Positions 37,227 through 40,525 of a DNA stretch of 40,525 nt are shown piece after piece. The notes under the pieces are model-generated. The model had not been told where the DNA came from and made no database searches. It worked only from the letters and a program-made list of their open reading frames with translations. The translations under genes and the position numbers were made by a program. The stretch comes from a virus, in the IMG/VR virus record IMGVR_UViG_3300017917_001441, positions 1-40,525 of that record. The stretch is one strand, 5' to 3'. Position 1 is the stretch's first letter. Every line of letters begins with the position of its first letter.

Positions 37227-39022
37227 AATCATTTTTAGAGTTAGTTGAAGAAACCAAACAAGGTGAGAAACACCATGTAATGACCTTTGGTCGTATGAAT
37301 CCTCCTACAACTGGTCACTTAAAACTCATTCACAAAGTAAAAGAAGTTGCAGACAAACATAACGCAACACACTCCGTTATTGCCTCTCATTCACAAGATT
37401 CTAAAAAGAATCCACTATCCGGTGAACAAAAAGTCAAACACCTAAAACGGTACTCACCAGGTACTCATTTTGAAACATCCTCAAAAGAAAAACCAAGTAT
37501 ATTTCACCATGCGGCTGAAGCACACAAGAAAGGCGTAACTCATCTTCATGTGGTAGTTGGTTCAGACCGTGTAAAAGAATTCAAACATTCGCTGAACAAA
37601 TACAATGGTGTTAAAGGTGCTCACGGACACTACGATTTCAAAAAGATTACTGTTCACTCTGCTGGTCACCGTGATCCGGATGCAGAAGGCACAGAAGGCA
37701 TGTCTGGTAGTAAGATGCGTCACCACGCTTCTACAGGAAACTATAAAGAATTTAAAAAAGGTGTTCCTGAACATGTTGCTGACCACCATGCAAAAGAACT
37801 ATACCATGATACAAGAAAGGGTATGGGACTGCATGAGAATATCAATCGTGGACTATTCAAAGCAATTTTTGTTACAGGTGGTCCAGGTTCTGGTAAAGAT
37901 ATTATCATCCGTGAAGCAATTCCAGAAGGTCGTGCTGTAGAACTCAATGTTACACAGGCATTTGATTACCTTGCTGACAAACAGAAACTATCTGAAAAAA
38001 CCAATGATTTTCGTAGAGAAGCTATTCGTAACCGTGGACCACTAATCATCAACAGCCCAGCCGATAGTATTGATAAAATCAATCATATTAAAGAAGAACT
38101 GGAAGACTTGGGATACAGAACCATGATGGTTTTTGTAAACACTACCAATGAAGTCAGTCAAGAAAGAAATACCAAATTATCTCGTATGATGGTGGAATCT
38201 ATTCGGTATGACAAGTGGTTGCAAGCTCAGAAAAACAAAGAGCTTTTTGCTGAATCATTTAGAAGGTTTATACAAATTGACAACACAGGTTCATTGGAGA
38301 GTATTGAAGAAGATATAACTCAAACTTACCTAAATATCAATGAATTTATTGAAACTCGAACCTATGGCGATATATCATTATCGTGGCTAGAAAAGCACGG
38401 TAAATTAAATATAGGTGACAACAAAATTAAGGAAGAAAAAAATGTTCAAAGCACTAATAGATTTACTAAGATTAAAACCAATCCAGAACTCCGAGCAGTT
38501 GGCCTCGATAGTTTGCCCGCCGACAACCGAGCAAACGAGCCCCAAACAGACGACATCCGATATAACGCAGGAAAGCGAACAAAAACCTACATCTTCCGCA
38601 CCTACAGTGAAGCGTCAGAACCAAGGCTCGAAATCAGGCCAGGCGAAAAAGAAACCAACTTCTCCAAAAACAAAGAAAAAGTAAAGAGTAAGAAGCGGTT
38701 CACCGATGCACCAACGGTTAGTCAAAGGTTAAGAAATACGGCCGGCATCGGTCCAGAATTTGATACACGCCAGCAGGGAACAGTATATCCCATGTCCGGT
38801 CTAGGCGATGTAACATATAGAGAACAAAAAGAATTTAATAGTTTTAGAAAAACAATTAAAGAGTATAAAGGTTTTCAGAATGACCCTACCATATCAGGTA
38901 TGGGTGTTGGTGGCGTTCTGAATGGTGCTACAAATCTTGAACCTATGCAATCTTATAAAGACGCAGACCGTAATATTGGAACACAAATAAACATTAAAAA
39001 GAAAAAGAAACAGGAGAAATAA
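37223..39022 (+). CDS. Nucleotidylyltransferase-P-loop kinase fusion, likely packaged
   Basis: A 599-residue fusion. Domain 1 (about 18-200) is a cytidylyltransferase-like fold with 'GRMNPPTTGH' (23-32, the HxGH-type site), 'GSDR' (113-116) and 'SGSKMRHH' (161-168, the ISSTxxR-type motif), as in NMN adenylyltransferases. Domain 2 (about 210-360) is a P-loop kinase with 'GGPGSGKD' (219-226). This pairing recalls NadR. The tail (400-599) is charged and low in complexity, and overlaps a second reading frame at 38442. The N-terminus 'MKSFLELVEE' looks like a capsid-targeting peptide. It overlaps the upstream gene by 4 nt. Confidence 0.85.
   Translation: MKSFLELVEETKQGEKHHVMTFGRMNPPTTGHLKLIHKVKEVADKHNATHSVIASHSQDSKKNPLSGEQKVKHLKRYSPGTHFETSSKEKPSIFHHAAEAHKKGVTHLHVVVGSDRVKEFKHSLNKYNGVKGAHGHYDFKKITVHSAGHRDPDAEGTEGMSGSKMRHHASTGNYKEFKKGVPEHVADHHAKELYHDTRKGMGLHENINRGLFKAIFVTGGPGSGKDIIIREAIPEGRAVELNVTQAFDYLADKQKLSEKTNDFRREAIRNRGPLIINSPADSIDKINHIKEELEDLGYRTMMVFVNTTNEVSQERNTKLSRMMVESIRYDKWLQAQKNKELFAESFRRFIQIDNTGSLESIEEDITQTYLNINEFIETRTYGDISLSWLEKHGKLNIGDNKIKEEKNVQSTNRFTKIKTNPELRAVGLDSLPADNRANEPQTDDIRYNAGKRTKTYIFRTYSEASEPRLEIRPGEKETNFSKNKEKVKSKKRFTDAPTVSQRLRNTAGIGPEFDTRQQGTVYPMSGLGDVTYREQKEFNSFRKTIKEYKGFQNDPTISGMGVGGVLNGATNLEPMQSYKDADRNIGTQINIKKKKKQEK
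38442..38684 (+). CDS. Candidate overprinted gene inside the kinase-fusion gene
   Basis: An 80-codon ORF in another frame of the host gene. It has an AAGGAAG ribosome site 6-7 nt before the ATG. It encodes 'MFKALIDLLRLKPIQNSEQ', then a Thr/Pro/Gln-rich stretch, and ends in a basic 'KKKPTSPKTKKK'. The base composition of the overlap is unlike its surroundings (many C and G codons in both frames), as expected under double coding. A CTAAATA lies at 38330. It could also be chance. Confidence 0.4.
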   Translation: MFKALIDLLRLKPIQNSEQLASIVCPPTTEQTSPKQTTSDITQESEQKPTSSAPTVKRQNQGSKSGQAKKKPTSPKTKKK

Positions 39023-39023
39023 A

Positions 39024-40525
39024 ATGTTTGTCAATAAACTTAATATGGATAGTATCGCAGAAGCAGTCAAAAAATGTATGGCTGAAGATGACCTAGAAGA
39101 AACTGGTCTCCGTAAAGCTGCATACGCTGCTCACTCTAAAGGTGAGAAAATGTTTACATTTAAAGGTAAAACATATCCTGTTAAAATTCAAGGCGAAGAT
39201 ATTTCTTATGGCGAAGCCGTTAAAGAAGAAACTGAGATTGATGAAGCTATGTCTGGTGAAGTTACTCGTACCAAAACAGGTCTAGTTCATCGTTCCACTA
39301 AAGCATACGGTGGTTCTAAACCAGAAAAACATGTCGTTGATACACTTAAAGGTCCAAAGACAAAAGACTTAATTGGAAAAGATGTAAAAGATGCATTGAA
39401 AACTCGTGGTCGTTACGATGAAGAAATGGAATTTAAAAATAAATTACTTGAATCTTTAAAAGGTAAACAACACAAGATTGATAAGAATAAAAATAACAAA
39501 ATTGATGCACAAGACTTTGCAATGCTTCGTGCACAGAAAAATGAAGAATTAGAATTAGACGAAGCTTCATGTGAAGCCGAAGTAAAGAAACATGAAAAGA
39601 AAATGCACGGTAAAGATGGTGAAGTTGCCAAGCATGTAGAAAAAATGCACAAAGAAGATGTTGAACAGATTGATGAGAAAAATGTGCCAACAAGTCCAGA
39701 AAAATGGGCTCGTGCAAAAGCTGCTGCCAAATCTAAATTTGCCGTATACCCATCTGCCTACGCCAACGGTTGGGCTGCAAAGAAATACAAAGCAATGGGT
39801 GGCGGCTGGAAATCAGTAAGTGAAGAAGCTGAAGAATTAGATGAAAAAGCAGGTTACTCCGCCAAAGCTGCTCATGCAGGTAAAGATATTGGCAAACCAG
39901 GCAAAGCATTTGGTATGATTGCAAAGAAAGCTGGTGAGCGTTATGGTTCAGCCGAAGCTGGCAAGCGTGTTGCTGGTGCCATTCTTGCTAAATTGCGTAA
40001 AGAAGATGAAGATTGGTCAGACGAAGATATTGACGCTTTGTTAGAGGTATATGAATTAGAAGAGCGTAAAATGACCGATTCCGAAATGAAAAAGCGTGAA
40101 GATATTGTTAAAGGTATGAAGAAAAGTTTGGCTGGTTTTAAACAGCGTTATGGTGCTCGTGCAAAAGATGTGATGTATGCCACAGCGACCAAACAAGCTA
40201 TGAAAGAAGATACGGTTGAAGAAGAAATTGATCCGAATGTTCGTACCAAAGATACATTAAAAGGACAAGAACCAACTTCACAAAAAGATGATATTGGTCC
40301 TGGTTCTGATGGCAAATCCACAAAAGTAAAATTTCGTGGAGGTCCAATGAAAGAAGAAGTAAAAAAGTCTGATATTCCAGCTTTCATTCGCAAAGCTCGT
40401 GGTGTTACAGAAGGTAAACATCCTGAGTCTGATACTGTTCCTTTTGTAACAAATGCGGATCAACCACCTTTTGACAAACCATACACTAAAATTGGTAAGA
40501 CAGTAACAGATAAATCTGGTGCAAA
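39024..40525 (+). CDS. Modular acidic internal/prohead-core-like protein (partial)
   Basis: An open frame running off the window; 500 residues are visible, starting 1 nt after the previous stop with AGGAGA upstream. It is built of short modules: an EF-hand/dockerin-like loop 'DKNKNNKIDAQDF' (153-165), a basic module 'KWARAKAAAKSKFAVYPSAY' (227-246) with 'AMGGGWK' (DUF5872-like), 'ERYGSAEAGKRVAGAILAKL' (305-324), and 'GFKQRYGARAKDVMYATATK' (371-390). Acidic spacers separate them: IDE-A (72-75), LDE-A (178-181), IDE-K (216-219), LDE-K (272-275) and LEE-R (345-348), each fitting the T4 prohead protease rule I/L-x-E. It is likely a packaged polyprotein or scaffold-core protein. Confidence 0.7.
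   Translation, partial: MFVNKLNMDSIAEAVKKCMAEDDLEETGLRKAAYAAHSKGEKMFTFKGKTYPVKIQGEDISYGEAVKEETEIDEAMSGEVTRTKTGLVHRSTKAYGGSKPEKHVVDTLKGPKTKDLIGKDVKDALKTRGRYDEEMEFKNKLLESLKGKQHKIDKNKNNKIDAQDFAMLRAQKNEELELDEASCEAEVKKHEKKMHGKDGEVAKHVEKMHKEDVEQIDEKNVPTSPEKWARAKAAAKSKFAVYPSAYANGWAAKKYKAMGGGWKSVSEEAEELDEKAGYSAKAAHAGKDIGKPGKAFGMIAKKAGERYGSAEAGKRVAGAILAKLRKEDEDWSDEDIDALLEVYELEERKMTDSEMKKREDIVKGMKKSLAGFKQRYGARAKDVMYATATKQAMKEDTVEEEIDPNVRTKDTLKGQEPTSQKDDIGPGSDGKSTKVKFRGGPMKEEVKKSDIPAFIRKARGVTEGKHPESDTVPFVTNADQPPFDKPYTKIGKTVTDKSGA

Noticed and set aside
39413-39730. Minus-strand ORFs opposite the modular acidic protein
   Set aside because: The serine/cysteine/phenylalanine-rich translations are what the antisense of Glu/Lys-rich coding DNA gives.

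Overview
This window is part of the genome of a T4-like (Straboviridae-like) myovirus that infects a proteobacterium. It carries the T4 replication, recombination and late-transcription core: UvsY, UvsW, gp55, gp47/46, gp45/44/62, RegA, gp43, UvsX and gp41. Genes are densely packed, with ATGA or TAATG overlaps, and almost all lie on the plus strand of an AT-rich sequence. The spacing and several accessory genes resemble marine and freshwater T4-like phages, but the host-derived genes (an IscU and an ErpA very like enterobacterial proteins, and a proteobacterial acyl desaturase) point to a beta- or gammaproteobacterial host rather than a cyanobacterium. That host assignment is inference. There is no integrase, transposase, IS or CRISPR array.

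Layout. 1-617: terminator and a tail-tube protein behind a late promoter. 691-9124: recombination and late sigma block (uvsY, uvsW, gp55, gp47, gp46), then a peptide deformylase and a DUF4338/DruA-like protein. 9146-13826: a small winged-helix gene, a glycosyltransferase, a dATP/dGTP-diphosphohydrolase-like protein, then clamp, clamp loader and RegA, with a nuclease-like gene inserted between the two clamp-loader subunits. 13823-15510: Hsp20, small unknown proteins and dCMP deaminase. 15518-17194: SprT-like metalloprotease, a tRNA-like RNA, a leucine-rich 21-codon ORF with attenuator-like hairpins, tRNA-Leu, -Pro, -Thr, a GroES-like cochaperonin and tRNA-Met. 17209-20724: metabolic genes (iscU, erpA, a minus-strand acyl desaturase with two small membrane proteins, and an LpxH-like phosphatase). 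20721-29877: gp43, a membrane protein, uvsX, gp41, a second DruA-like protein and a large unknown protein. 29881-35940: eight genes for glycan synthesis (glycosyltransferases, a methyltransferase-like protein, an epimerase). 35998-40525: a late-promoter block of three proteins that look like packaged internal virion proteins.

How it works together. Sigma70-type promoters (TTGACA, 17 bp, TATAAT variants) precede the replication, tRNA and metabolic genes. (C/TA)TAAATA late promoters precede tail, chaperone, metalloprotease, desaturase and internal-protein genes, as expected for gp55 plus clamp-driven late transcription. The host-like genes suggest support of Fe-S cluster assembly and remodelling of membrane lipids or LPS during infection.

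The most unusual material is (i) the final block, where a ligase-motif protein, a nucleotidylyltransferase-kinase fusion and a modular acidic protein carry T4-like capsid-targeting and prohead-protease-like signals; (ii) a leucine attenuator-like arrangement in front of an atypical tRNA-Leu(AAG); (iii) a tRNA-like RNA directly behind a strong promoter; and (iv) a possible overprinted gene inside the nucleotidyltransferase-kinase gene.
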